Assembly: GCA_019752555.1 (NCBI GenBank)
Contig: JAIELY010000012.1
Location: 1 to 64,000, forward strand
Length of the DNA: 64,000 nucleotides
Direction: 5' to 3'
Origin: Rhabdochlamydiaceae bacterium
Lineage (GTDB): Bacteria > Chlamydiota > Chlamydiia > Chlamydiales > Rhabdochlamydiaceae
Shown piece by piece: positions 18,353 to 26,826 of the stretch. The notes under the pieces were generated by a model, which did no database searches, was not told the origin of the DNA, and saw nothing but the letters and a program-made list of their open reading frames with translations. The position numbers and the translations under genes are program-made. Positions within the stretch are counted from its first letter, which is position 1. Each line of letters begins with the position of its first letter.

Positions 18353-19392
18353 TGCATAAACTAATCGTTCTTTTGACGCTCTTCTCCTCTTTACTTTCTG
18401 CAACCGAAAAGAAAATCGAACTTGTTGCGAATTTCCCTGTAGACACAGAAAGCCTTAATCAAACGCTAAGCGCGCATCACATATCAGCGCACGTAGAGGT
18501 GAGCGACCTCTCCCACTACGGCGAACCTTTAAAAAAGGTAAAAAACCGTTGGATTAACCTCTTTAGAAAATTCTCCATTGATCTCGCGCCTCAAGTTTCT
18601 GTTTCACAAGATCTTGCCAAAATCGTCTTCTGGAACATCACGCATCGTTACACCCATCGGCATGAGCTCTTTAGATTGCCCAAAGATAAATTAGTTCTTT
18701 TCATGTGGGAGCCTCCCACCGTCCTTCCCCACATGTATTGCCCTGAGGTGACTCGCTGTTTTTCCAAAATCTATACCTGGAATGATGCTCTTGTCGATAA
18801 TCAGACTTATTTCAAATTCTACTATCCCGTTTTGACCCCTATGATCGAAGAGGTCCCCTCTTTTGAAGAGAAAAAACTCTGCACTCTTGTCTCAACAAAC
18901 CTAACTAGCTCCCACCCCAACGAGCTCTATTCGGAAAGAGAAAATGCGATCAGCTATTTTGAAACGGCGCAAGAGGGTGGTTTTGAATTCTACGGAAGAC
19001 AATGGGATACAGCTACACATCCTTCTTACCGAGGACCTACAGAAAATAAGATTGAAACGATCAAAAATTACCGTTTTAGCATCTGCTACGAAAACATCCA
19101 CAGCATAGAGGGATACGTCACAGAAAAAATCTTCGATTGCTTTGCAGCAGGAAACGTTCCTGTCTACTGGGGAGCTAGCAACATCGAGACCTATATTCCC
19201 AAAAACTGCTTCATCGATCGGCGTGCATTTGATAACCTCTCTGATCTGCACGCTTTCCTAAAAAACATGACCAAAGAAGAATACGAGAATTATCTTTCAA
19301 ATATCCGGGCCTTTTTATCCAGCGAGGCCGCTCAACTTTTTTCATGGAAGCATTTTCATGAAATCTTTTGTGAAGCCATTCAAAACAAATAA
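18349..19392 (+). CDS. Exported GT10-family (alpha-1,3-fucosyltransferase-like) glycosyltransferase
   Basis: This protein of about 347 residues has a clear GT10 C-terminal domain: NYRFSICYENIHSIEGYVTE followed by KIFDCFAAGNVPVYWGAS, the GDP-fucose binding core of alpha-1,3/4-fucosyltransferases. The N-terminal acceptor domain is also intact. The unusual part is the N-terminus, MMHKLIVLLTLFSSLLSATEKK, which reads as a signal peptide or short anchor. Bacterial GT10 enzymes normally work in the cytoplasm with GDP-fucose. The start is either ATG 18349 or 18352, both overlapping the preceding stop. Export to the periplasm or host cell, or membrane anchoring, would need a nucleotide-sugar source there. 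Confidence 0.88.
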   Translation: MMHKLIVLLTLFSSLLSATEKKIELVANFPVDTESLNQTLSAHHISAHVEVSDLSHYGEPLKKVKNRWINLFRKFSIDLAPQVSVSQDLAKIVFWNITHRYTHRHELFRLPKDKLVLFMWEPPTVLPHMYCPEVTRCFSKIYTWNDALVDNQTYFKFYYPVLTPMIEEVPSFEEKKLCTLVSTNLTSSHPNELYSERENAISYFETAQEGGFEFYGRQWDTATHPSYRGPTENKIETIKNYRFSICYENIHSIEGYVTEKIFDCFAAGNVPVYWGASNIETYIPKNCFIDRRAFDNLSDLHAFLKNMTKEEYENYLSNIRAFLSSEAAQLFSWKHFHEIFCEAIQNK

Positions 19393-19422
19393 TTCTATTC
19401 TCAATTAATTCGCATTACATTA

Positions 19423-19439
19423 TAGGTGGGTTATACCTA
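19423..19439. promoter_or_regulatory. Putative HigA operator before higBA
   Basis: The inverted repeat TAGGT-N7-ACCTA ends five bases before the higB start and overlaps likely promoter sequence (TTATAGG). HigA antitoxins commonly repress their own operon from such palindromes. Assignment by position only. Confidence 0.45.
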
Positions 19440-19443
19440 AACA

Positions 19444-19743
19444 ATGGATGCAACTATGATGCAATCATTTGCAAATAAAGAAAGTGAAGAAGCCTTTCAT
19501 GGAATCTATTCTCACGCAATCCGCAAAGCCTTACCGACAGAGCTTTTAAAAGCGATCGAAAGGCGGATGGACCTCATCAATTGCGCTGAGAGCTTAGAAA
19601 GCTTGTGTCATCTGCCAGCGATGCGAGGCGAAGCGTGCGTGCGCGATGCGCATGGAAAATACAGTATTCCTGTCACAGGAAACATCCGAATCGCATTTCG
19701 CTGGGAAAAAGAGGGCCCAGCAGACGTTGAAATTAAATTCTAA
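19444..19743 (+). CDS. higB: HigB-type toxin (RelE/ParE fold)
   Basis: This 99-residue protein resembles HigB/plasmid maintenance killer toxins: MQSFANKESEEAFHG at the start, the conserved LxxLxxLxxMRG-like helix (ESLCHLPAMRG), and a C-terminal strand with NIRIAFRWEKEGPADVEI. HigB toxins are ribosome-dependent mRNA nucleases. The typical order toxin-then-antitoxin is kept, with higA starting 10 bases after the stop. There are three possible ATG codons (19444, 19456, 19459); family alignment favours the later ones. No truncation is seen, so the pair could be active. Confidence 0.88.
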   Translation: MDATMMQSFANKESEEAFHGIYSHAIRKALPTELLKAIERRMDLINCAESLESLCHLPAMRGEACVRDAHGKYSIPVTGNIRIAFRWEKEGPADVEIKF

Positions 19744-19753
19744 GGAGGCATTC

Positions 19754-20059
19754 ATGTTCCCCAAAAGACGCAAACCCACTCATCCTGGTGAAATCCTCCA
19801 AGAGGAATTTTTAAAACCGATGCAAATGGATGCAAAAAAATTCGCCACCATTCTTGGCGACAAATGGAGTGAACTTAAAGTGAGCGCCGTCATTTCAGGC
19901 ACAGAGGGCGTCTCTGATCAAACCGCTCACGATTTTGCAGAAGCGCTCGGCACCACAGTGGAATTTTGGAAAAGGCTCGCTCAGTACTACCATCAATGGG
20001 AGCAGACCGAAAAAAGAAATGAGAAAGGCTCTTTAAAGCCCTGGAAAAAAGCTCAGTAG
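19754..20059 (+). CDS. higA: HigA-type antitoxin, XRE-family HTH
   Basis: This 101-residue helix-turn-helix protein matches HigA antitoxins: it opens with KPTHPGEILQEEFLKPM and has the TILGDKWSEL ... SAVISGTEGVSDQTAHDFAEALGTTVEFWKRL HTH region. It should bind HigB and repress the operon. The ATG at 19754 has AAGGAGG six bases upstream; the longer frame from 19646 is only the overlap with higB. The stop codon lies inside the hairpin of the operon terminator. The HigA loop here (LGDKWSELKVSAVISG) is a little longer than the common form. Confidence 0.9.
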   Translation: MFPKRRKPTHPGEILQEEFLKPMQMDAKKFATILGDKWSELKVSAVISGTEGVSDQTAHDFAEALGTTVEFWKRLAQYYHQWEQTEKRNEKGSLKPWKKAQ

Positions 20060-20067
20060 CTTTTTTC
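20044..20067 (+). terminator. Rho-independent terminator overlapping the higA stop
   Basis: A 10-bp stem, GAAAAAAGCT (20044-20053) with AGCTTTTTTC (20058-20067), has a four-base loop. The higA TAG sits at 20057-20059, so the terminator is built into the end of the gene; the stem's own 3' arm supplies the T run. Confidence 0.75.
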
Positions 20068-20127
20068 TTCGGAAGATAAAATAAAGCGTGTATCCTCTTT
20101 GCTTAAAACAAAAAGTTTGCACGCCTA

Positions 20128-21570
20128 ATGAAATTACATTTAGATCCCGCATTACGCACCAAGCTCCACGAAACCGCCCAGGCGCTGTATCACCGAGATG
20201 AAACGAGCACACTCAACTGCTTGAGCCAAATCTCCTCTTTGTCGCCGCGATTAGAGAAGATGATCTATCATCAACTACAAAAGCTCACTCAAAGCTCCAC
20301 GAAAAAGCTATCCACGAGAGCTGCATTTGCAAATCTCAAGGGGCATACCGGTTTCATTCGACACAAAATCCAAGCCGTCGAAACTATCTTAAGTAAGCTT
20401 ATTCACAATACACTCTCCTATCAGCCTCAAACAAAAACCCAAATTCCAAATGGTGCGATTAGAGTTAAAAATGATCTTTTTTTCGATTGCGGTTTTGATC
20501 CGCGATTTTCAGAGGATGGTAAATTCTATCTGAATCCAACCTCTTCCTCCCTTTCTGATTTCATGACAACAATACGCAAAATGATTGCCTCTGTTCTCTT
20601 CAAGCTCAACGCTTATCTCAGCGCTAATTGCGATGAAAGACACCTCCGCCAATTGATCTTGTCTTGCTCAGAGATTGAAAAAGCATTCGCTGCCAGCACT
20701 TACAATGAACACATGATCTGCAGCTACCCTTCTGTACGGTCGGTCCCAGAACATGCTTTTTTCGAGCGGATCAGTGATCTATATAAAGCCATTTTTCCAA
20801 ATAAATCCCATACTCATCGTCTATTTCCAAGCGAAGTGCTCCATGCAATCCATTCGATTAATAAACCACAAAAGGGCCTCAGCTGTCCTGCTAAGCTAGC
20901 TACACCTTTTATCGTTCTTGCTCATGGAAAGTTAAGTCGTTGGATTAATGGGGATTTGGACCGTAGCTCACATTGGGGTTTATTTCGCTTGTGTAAAAGC
21001 AACTTCGAGTATTCAACCTCTAAAGGGACACAGAAGTTAGATCGCCTCGAATATGGCTATGTCCCTCATTATCTCATGGTCCACGCCATCGAAGAAAGTA
21101 GTAAAGAACTGAAAAGGGCCTGCCGAGCTATTAGAGAGGCTTTGTCGAAAATCACTTGCGATATGAGCTTTGCCAACTCTTTAGAGAATTGTAAGCAAAA
21201 CCTCATCCCTCTGCTGCACAAAGTAAAACAATCCTGGGATAACTATGTCCAATCTCACGAACAACTGAATGAAGTTCAGACCGTTTTCTCTCAAAAGGAC
21301 CATTACGCTCCCGTCTATGAGGCTCTAAGCCTCGCAGAAAATTCTTATTTTAGTAATGCATTAAGAAAGTTGTGTGGTTATGGAGGTGACTCTGAAGCTG
21401 CCCATTCTAAAAGCATGAAATCCCTTATGGAGGCTTATGCGGGACCTTTTCGAAACACGCTCACTGGACGCCTCCTTGCCATTACAGAGAAAACAACACT
21501 AATGCAGCCGAGATCCATTAGGAACAGCTGCTGTCGGATAAAGAAGGACAATTTTTCCTTCTTGATCTGA
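20128..21570 (+). CDS. Large hypothetical protein, no recognised domain
   Basis: This 480-residue protein has no signal peptide or obvious membrane segments and reads as mostly helical. I recognise no family; it may be specific to chlamydiae. The frame starts at an ATG with no strong Shine-Dalgarno. Its last 24 codons run antisense into the end of the convergent csaA gene (72-base overlap) and finish with a sequence that looks like a read-through tail (NSCCRIKKDNFSFLI). This suggests that the original stop was lost or that the 3' end has been truncated. Coding potential over the first 450 codons looks real, with no frame breaks. Confidence 0.65.
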   Translation: MKLHLDPALRTKLHETAQALYHRDETSTLNCLSQISSLSPRLEKMIYHQLQKLTQSSTKKLSTRAAFANLKGHTGFIRHKIQAVETILSKLIHNTLSYQPQTKTQIPNGAIRVKNDLFFDCGFDPRFSEDGKFYLNPTSSSLSDFMTTIRKMIASVLFKLNAYLSANCDERHLRQLILSCSEIEKAFAASTYNEHMICSYPSVRSVPEHAFFERISDLYKAIFPNKSHTHRLFPSEVLHAIHSINKPQKGLSCPAKLATPFIVLAHGKLSRWINGDLDRSSHWGLFRLCKSNFEYSTSKGTQKLDRLEYGYVPHYLMVHAIEESSKELKRACRAIREALSKITCDMSFANSLENCKQNLIPLLHKVKQSWDNYVQSHEQLNEVQTVFSQKDHYAPVYEALSLAENSYFSNALRKLCGYGGDSEAAHSKSMKSLMEAYAGPFRNTLTGRLLAITEKTTLMQPRSIRNSCCRIKKDNFSFLI

Positions 21571-21855
21571 GAGCCCCAATACGAGTACTTCCGACATAAA
21601 TTTCCCCACCTGCTTCGGAGGAAAATTCACAACAGCGATCACTTGCTTGCCGAGGAGTTCTTCCTTCGAGTAGTGATGGGTAATTTGCGCAGAAGAGCGT
21701 TTATGACTTAGATCTCCAAAATCGATTTTCAAACGATACGCTGGTTTATGCGCTTCTGGAAAATCCTCAACGGCAACGATCGTACCTACACGGATATCCA
21801 CTTTAAGAAAATCGTCAAATCGAATCTGATCGGAGGCTTTTTGAACACAATCCAT
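21499..21855 (-). CDS. csaA: CsaA-like tRNA-binding-domain chaperone
   Basis: This 118-residue protein is a single EMAP/tRNA-binding OB-fold domain of the CsaA type: DFLKVDIRVGTIVAVEDFPEAHKPAYRL near residues 14-45, SSAQITHHYSKEELLGKQVIAVVNFPPKQVG and SEVLVLG with a C-terminal LLYPTAAVPNGSRLH. CsaA acts as a chaperone for exported proteins in Bacillus and binds tRNA in vitro. Length matches the family (about 110). The ATG at 21855 follows AGGGGAGTTGAA. It is monocistronic and convergent with the large hypothetical gene. Confidence 0.92.
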   Translation of the reverse strand: MDCVQKASDQIRFDDFLKVDIRVGTIVAVEDFPEAHKPAYRLKIDFGDLSHKRSSAQITHHYSKEELLGKQVIAVVNFPPKQVGKFMSEVLVLGLSDQEGKIVLLYPTAAVPNGSRLH

Positions 21856-21959
21856 TTCAACTCCCCTTTTCCCTTATTACGCTATACTCTGTGACTTTAA
21901 CATTATTAAATTTTAAACATCCCATTGAAAATCAGCTTCTTAACAGGCCATGATTTTCC

Positions 21960-22982
21960 TCAAGGATGCGTGCTTTTCAATCGAGGATTCAGGTAGATTT
22001 TGTTCCTTCCTTTTGCAATCATCGCTGCGTGGAAGGGAATATGCTCGCACACAGTCGGTAAAGTCTTATCTAAGCCAGCGCCAAACCAAACCACTTTAGC
22101 TCCATGCTGATGCAGCCGCATTCCAATACACGAAGGGTGCCGTGAGCGATCAGATAACATGCTTCCATACACATCGACAATCGGAGCGGTTTTCATGAGC
22201 TCTTGATATTCTTTTGCTAGAAAAACTGAGCGTTTGAGCCCTTCTTCTATCCACCCTTGCATCAATGTTTCGAGCTCGATCGTCACGACACCTGAATATC
22301 TACATCCACGGATTGCATCCCGTTTATAAATTCCCAGGCCGCCAAAAGCAGAATAGACTAATTTCCACTCTCCTGTATCACTCAAATGAAGGTCGCATGC
22401 GAGCGCTTTTTTCCAATGCTCTTTTCCGACAAGCTCGAATCCAAAGGGGTATTCCTCATTGCGAAACGCATAACGATCGTAACTTCCATTAGCACACACG
22501 GCGTCCCATTCCACATCCGTTGTGTTCAAAGTGTCTAAGATCCCTTGGACATCCCAAGGATCCATATCCAAATCCGCCATAATAACAAAGGGAAACGGAT
22601 CATATTTTTGCTGCATCACCTCATCCAAAACACGGTTTCTAGCGCGCGCTATGTATTCGGTTCTCGCTTTTCTTTTGCCGCGCGAGCTGCGTTTCAATTC
22701 CCGCTTAGAAAGATCTTCGCTAATGATAAAAACATTCGGATCTTTTGATGCCCATTCTTTTAAAAGCTGCTTCGTCCGATCCGTTGAGTTGTTCTCATAA
22801 ATCACAACTCGATAGTCTGATAAGCGCTTAGTAAGCCTCTTAATCGACTCGAAAGTGGTAGGCAATTGCTTTTCAGCATTTTTACAGACCCCGCAGATCA
22901 CCGCCTTTTTGTCTTCGGAAAAAACAAGGGATATCCAACCGATGCAGAAAAGAAGACAGCAACGATTAAACAGAAAAATCAT
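21960..22982 (-). CDS. Exported GT-A-type glycosyltransferase
   Basis: This protein of about 340 residues has a GT-A-like nucleotide-sugar fold: VCKNAEKQLPTTFESI at the start, YRVVIYENNSTDRTKQLL (a family-2/CMT1-like nucleotide-binding strand) and a DxD motif in IMADLDMDPWD. The N-terminus MIFLFNRCCLLFCIGWISLVFS looks like a signal peptide or anchor. The start at 22982 is preferred to 23018 because TTAGG lies seven bases upstream and the signal peptide is then N-terminal. Sugar and acceptor are unknown; similarity is to fungal capsule-type mannosyltransferases only at the level I can judge by eye. It is the second of three glycosyltransferases in this window with an export signal or anchor. 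Confidence 0.75.
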   Translation of the reverse strand: MIFLFNRCCLLFCIGWISLVFSEDKKAVICGVCKNAEKQLPTTFESIKRLTKRLSDYRVVIYENNSTDRTKQLLKEWASKDPNVFIISEDLSKRELKRSSRGKRKARTEYIARARNRVLDEVMQQKYDPFPFVIMADLDMDPWDVQGILDTLNTTDVEWDAVCANGSYDRYAFRNEEYPFGFELVGKEHWKKALACDLHLSDTGEWKLVYSAFGGLGIYKRDAIRGCRYSGVVTIELETLMQGWIEEGLKRSVFLAKEYQELMKTAPIVDVYGSMLSDRSRHPSCIGMRLHQHGAKVVWFGAGLDKTLPTVCEHIPFHAAMIAKGRNKIYLNPRLKSTHP

Positions 22983-23102
22983 GGCAAACCTAAGATTTAG
23001 TGTTGAATACGCGCTCAAGCTTACAAAATACGTTTATATTTGAGCATGTAAAATCCCATCGCAGACAAGATTTAAAGTGTTTGGCATTTTGAGTGAGAAC
23101 AA

Positions 23103-23921
23103 TCAAATCATGATGGAATAATAATAACAAATCTCTTCATTTTTCCGCGGGCCAATAATCCTCCATTGCAGCTGGATGTGCTGCGGATCGTAGCTGGCGC
23201 AGCCAAAGTAGCTGTCTTCTGCGCACAAATGGGGATCGAGAGCTTCTAATGTCGTCTTTCCGGTCGGAATAAGATGAAATAAAAATACCGGGCGATTCAC
23301 ACCGAAGCGCAAGTGCTCTAGAGAGATCATCCCCGCTTCGAGATCAAGGTTCCAACGGAATGTGTTATGAAAATCGAGCATCTGGCCATTGCTCCCTAGC
23401 CAATTGCCCTTTTCCGTAAATGTCAATGTCAACTCTCCCTCTTTAGCGACCACAACCTCGCCTTTTCCTTGACCGTTAGAAGAATGATCCTCTGAGGCTT
23501 TAGATTTTGCAATGAATGTCAAAGCGCGCACTTGAGAAAGCTGTTTCCAAAAGCTCAATAGACGCTCACGCGTTTCTTCATTCTTCGCTTTAGATTCGCG
23601 GTAACTTAATCGAGGCTTGGCATTCACAAACGAATAGAGTTTCTTTTCATGAGGAGAGAGCAGTGTATACGCTTTTCGCAGGAGGATCTGCAATTCTGTT
23701 AACAGAGCATACGTCGGATTCCATTGATAAATCCTCGTTTTTCCTTCGAGATGGCTCATCAAAATTTCGGCGCGTTCTAAACGGATAAGCCCCTTTTGAA
23801 TTGGGGTTAACGGTGATTTCAACACGCGCTGCAACTGCGTACCGTAGCAGCGCTCATTGACAAATAAGAAAAAGAGGATCTTTTCAACCGTTTTGCTGCC
23901 AAGAAGCGATTCGAGCATCAT
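23103..23921 (-). CDS. wHTH protein with C-terminal DUF6314 domain
   Basis: This protein of about 272 residues has two parts. Residues 1-80 are a winged-helix domain (SKTVEKILFFLFVNERCYGTQLQRVLKSPLTPIQKGLIRLERAEIL), of the kind found in archaeal-type and ArsR-like regulators. Residues 125-270 match DUF6314, with FTEKGNWLGSNGQMLDFHNTFRW, LRFGVNRPVFLFHL and LQWRIIGPRKNEEICYYYS. DUF6314 is a beta-rich domain of unknown function that could bind a small ligand. The start is the ATGATG at 23921 with GAGGTGG seven bases upstream. The gene diverges from bioB with a 219-base gap that contains inverted repeats, so it may regulate itself or the biotin operon; this is inference. Confidence 0.75.
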   Translation of the reverse strand: MMLESLLGSKTVEKILFFLFVNERCYGTQLQRVLKSPLTPIQKGLIRLERAEILMSHLEGKTRIYQWNPTYALLTELQILLRKAYTLLSPHEKKLYSFVNAKPRLSYRESKAKNEETRERLLSFWKQLSQVRALTFIAKSKASEDHSSNGQGKGEVVVAKEGELTLTFTEKGNWLGSNGQMLDFHNTFRWNLDLEAGMISLEHLRFGVNRPVFLFHLIPTGKTTLEALDPHLCAEDSYFGCASYDPQHIQLQWRIIGPRKNEEICYYYSIMI

Positions 23922-23941
23922 TATTTTCCACCTCAAAAGGG

Positions 23942-23966
23942 GGTTATTTTAACCTCTATCTAGGTT
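23942..23966. promoter_or_regulatory. Overlapping inverted repeats between the DUF6314 regulator gene and bioB
   Basis: GGTTA (23942-23946) pairs with TAACC (23950-23954). The same AACCT (23951-23955) pairs with AGGTT (23962-23966). Three half-sites of one motif in alternating orientation, about 20 bases upstream of the wHTH gene, look like an operator. It is not the standard BirA site (TTGTAAACC type). Confidence 0.4.
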
Positions 23967-23994
23967 CAAACATCCTATCCAATAGAAGACGCCT

Positions 23995-24023
23995 TTTTGA
24001 AATCCAGAATAATAACCTATAAT
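23995..24023 (+). promoter_or_regulatory. Candidate promoter of the biotin operon
   Basis: A perfect -10 hexamer TATAAT at 24018-24023 is preceded after 17 bases by a weak -35 (TTTTGA, 23995-24000). It leaves a leader of about 110 bases before bioB. The weak -35 would fit activation, or the hexamer may be chance in AT-rich DNA. Confidence 0.4.
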
Positions 24024-24140
24024 GTAAATGATATCAACCGCATTCGAGTTTAAAAAAGCACAATCCAGAAAAATATCACCTTGAAATAGAACAATATTTC
24101 CCTCTACACTTTTCACCATAAAGAAATTTTGGAGAAAACA

Positions 24141-25112
24141 ATGTCAGAGATCCGATCCGACTGGAAACTGCACGAATTAGAAGAAATTTACCACACCCCC
24201 CTACTCTCATTACTTTCTCAAGCCGCAGCGATGCACACAAAATACCATGACCGCAATGAAATACAACTATGCACACTGATCTCGATTAAAACAGGAGGCT
24301 GTCCAGAAGATTGCAAATACTGCGCCCAATCCGCACGTTACAAAACAAATGTCAAAGCAACGCCCATGCTCAGTTATGAAGAGGTAATGAAGAGCGCACG
24401 ACAAGCGATCGCTTCTGGCTCAAGTAGAATCTGCCTGGGGGCTGCCTTTAGAGAAGTGCGCAACAACCGTCCTTTTACTGAAATACTTGAGATGATTCGG
24501 GGCATTACTGATCTCGGCGCTGAGGTCTGCTGCTGTTTGGGAATGTTGACTGAAGAGAGTGCAAAAGCTTTAAAAGAAGCCGGTCTTTACGCATATAACC
24601 ACAATCTCGACACCTCAGAAAGCTACTATCCTAAAATCATTACCACAAGAACCTATCAAGACAGGCTCAACACGTTAGACATCGTCGAGGATGCTGGGAT
24701 CAGCGTGTGCTGCGGAGGGATATTAGGTTTAGGAGAATCTGTTACCGATCGACTAGCGATGATTTTAACCCTTGCAACCCGAAAATCTCATCCCGATTCT
24801 GTTCCGTTTAATCGCCTTTCTGCTGTTGCAGGAACTCCGCTGGAAAATGCAGCACCCGTTTCGAATTGGGAGTTACTGCGCACAATTGCAACAGCGCGCA
24901 TTGTTCTTCCCAAAACGATTCTGCGTTTGTCAGCAGGCAGACTGGAGATGAGCTATGAAGAACAAACGCTTTGTTTTCTCGCTGGAGCAAACTCGATTTT
25001 CTCAGGAGAAAAGCTGCTCACCGTCGCAAATTCAAGCATTGACCGCGATGAGACACTCTTTCAACTTTTAGCTGTGAAAAAACGGCCCGCTTTTAAAGAG
25101 CAATGCGTATGA
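24141..25112 (+). CDS. bioB: Biotin synthase
   Basis: BioB is the radical-SAM enzyme that inserts sulfur into dethiobiotin. The 323-residue product has the 4Fe-4S cysteines C54-x3-C58-x2-C61 (GGCPEDCKYCAQS), followed by YNHNLDTSESYYPKI and RLSAGRLEM, all standard for BioB. The ATG at 24141 has GGAG about seven bases upstream; an in-frame TTG four codons earlier overlaps that Shine-Dalgarno and is not needed. It is the first gene of the bioB-F-D-A operon and its stop overlaps the bioF start. Confidence 0.97.
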   Translation: MSEIRSDWKLHELEEIYHTPLLSLLSQAAAMHTKYHDRNEIQLCTLISIKTGGCPEDCKYCAQSARYKTNVKATPMLSYEEVMKSARQAIASGSSRICLGAAFREVRNNRPFTEILEMIRGITDLGAEVCCCLGMLTEESAKALKEAGLYAYNHNLDTSESYYPKIITTRTYQDRLNTLDIVEDAGISVCCGGILGLGESVTDRLAMILTLATRKSHPDSVPFNRLSAVAGTPLENAAPVSNWELLRTIATARIVLPKTILRLSAGRLEMSYEEQTLCFLAGANSIFSGEKLLTVANSSIDRDETLFQLLAVKKRPAFKEQCV

Positions 25113-26182
25113 GCCTCACCTCTTTTTTCGAATCGAAATTAGAAAAACGGCGCTTAGCTGGGAATTTACGCCATCTTAAGCCGCAGCTTTCAATGATTGA
25201 TTTTAGCTCAAATGATTATTTAGGGATGACAAGGAAGTTAAAGGGAACTGAATTAACTCACAAAACCCACGGCTCTACAGGATCGCGCCTTTTATCAGGT
25301 AACACAACTTTTGCAGAGGAGTTGGAATCGAAAATTGCGGCATTTCACGGCAAGCAGGCAGCACTTTTGTATAACTGCGGATATATGGCCAATTGCGGAC
25401 TGATCCCTACAGTTGCAGCACACGGCGATCTCATACTTTATGACACGCATGTGCACGCCTCTTGCCATGATGGAATCCGTTTAAGTCATGCAGAGTCTAT
25501 TCCCTGGAAGCATAACTCTGTTAAAGACCTAGAAATAAAACTTAAAAGCAAACGCTCAAAACACACCTTTGTCTGTATCGAGTCGCTCTACTCTACAGAT
25601 GGAAGCTTAGCCCCTTTAGTTCCGATTGCACAACTATGCGATGAGCATCAAGCTTACCTCATTGTCGACGAAGCCCATGCAGTAGGGGTTTTTGGTGAAA
25701 ACGGCAAGGGGCTTGTCGCAGAGCACAACCTAAATGAAAACGTGTTTGCCCAAGTGATCACCTTTGGAAAGGCTTTGGGCACTTATGGCGCAGCTATCCT
25801 AGGAAGCACGCTCCTTAAACAATATCTCATTAATTTTTCCCGCTCGTTCATTTTTACGACAGCACTCCCCCTTCATAATTTAATAGCGATCGATGCCGCC
25901 TATTCTCTATTACCTAATTGCACTCAGGAGCGGACACATCTTAAAGAACTAATTGAGCATCTCAACTTAAGTCAAACACCCATTCAACCTTACTTTGTTT
26001 CAAGCAACAGACAGGCGCATCGGATGTCTGATTTATGCAAAGAAAATGGATTAAATGTCTCCGCTCTTTTGCGCCCCACCGTTTTGCGTAATCAAGAGTG
26101 TCTTCGGATCTGTCTTCATGCATTTAATACACATGATGAAGTGGAGATACTGCTTAAAATCCTTCACGGAAGAAAACCATGA
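25109..26182 (+). CDS. bioF: 8-amino-7-oxononanoate synthase
   Basis: BioF condenses pimeloyl-thioester with L-alanine. The 357-residue PLP enzyme has FSSNDYLGM near the N-terminus, GSTGSRLLSGN, IVDEAHAVGVFGENGKG and the Schiff-base lysine in TFGKALGTYGA. The likely ATG at 25109 overlaps the bioB TGA (ATGA); an ATG at 25103 is also possible. Its stop overlaps bioD by four bases in the same way. Presence of bioF implies that a pimeloyl donor is made or imported, yet no bioC, bioH, bioW or bioI is in this window. Confidence 0.97.
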   Translation: MSLTSFFESKLEKRRLAGNLRHLKPQLSMIDFSSNDYLGMTRKLKGTELTHKTHGSTGSRLLSGNTTFAEELESKIAAFHGKQAALLYNCGYMANCGLIPTVAAHGDLILYDTHVHASCHDGIRLSHAESIPWKHNSVKDLEIKLKSKRSKHTFVCIESLYSTDGSLAPLVPIAQLCDEHQAYLIVDEAHAVGVFGENGKGLVAEHNLNENVFAQVITFGKALGTYGAAILGSTLLKQYLINFSRSFIFTTALPLHNLIAIDAAYSLLPNCTQERTHLKELIEHLNLSQTPIQPYFVSSNRQAHRMSDLCKENGLNVSALLRPTVLRNQECLRICLHAFNTHDEVEILLKILHGRKP

Positions 26183-26826
26183 ATATTCTCATCGCAGGCA
26201 TCGGAACTAGTGTGGGTAAAACGCGTGTTTCGGCTCTACTTACTCAAGCACTTGACGCCGATTATTGGAAGCCCATTCAAACAGGATCTTGCGATTCAAA
26301 CGTGATTAGAAAATTAACTCAAGCTAAAATCCACTCTGAATGCTACCACCTTGGCTACCCTGCATCCCCCTATTTAGCTGCAATGCGCGAAAAGATTGCA
26401 ATCGATCCCAATGCATTTAAGATCCCCCAAACGCAAAGACCCATTGTCATTGAATCTGCGGGGGGCCTTTTTGTTCCTGTGACAGAACATCTTCTGAGCA
26501 TTGATTTATTTCAAAAATGGAAGTGCGTTTGGATTCTAGTGGCAAATCATTATTTGGGAAGCATCAACCACACCCTTCTTTCCATCGAGGCTCTAAAACA
26601 AAAAAAATGTCCTTTGATCGGGCTTATTTTCAATGACAACCTGAACAAGCTGCCCTACGAAGATCAAATGGAAAACGAAAAGATCATCTCTAAACTGTCT
26701 AAAACACCGATTTTAGCGCGCGTTAATTATCAATCCTTAACCCTTCAACCCAAGGATCCATCATGGCATCACTTATTACAAAATCTCAAATCTGGCGTCC
26801 CTGGACCCACATGCAAACAGCATTAG
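26179..26826 (+). CDS. bioD: Dethiobiotin synthetase
   Basis: BioD makes dethiobiotin from diaminopelargonate, CO2 and ATP. The 215-residue product has the P-loop GIGTSVGKT at residues 7-15, then YWKPIQTGS with the conserved lysine and threonine, and ESAGGLFVPV. The start ATG overlaps the bioF stop by four bases. The 3' end overlaps bioA by 64 bases, an unusually long overlap that nevertheless keeps both conserved termini. Confidence 0.95.
   Translation: MNILIAGIGTSVGKTRVSALLTQALDADYWKPIQTGSCDSNVIRKLTQAKIHSECYHLGYPASPYLAAMREKIAIDPNAFKIPQTQRPIVIESAGGLFVPVTEHLLSIDLFQKWKCVWILVANHYLGSINHTLLSIEALKQKKCPLIGLIFNDNLNKLPYEDQMENEKIISKLSKTPILARVNYQSLTLQPKDPSWHHLLQNLKSGVPGPTCKQH

Noticed and set aside
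23942-24140. BirA operator before bioB
   Set aside because: The TTGTAAACC-type inverted repeat of BirA sites is not present; only GGTT/AACC half-sites occur.
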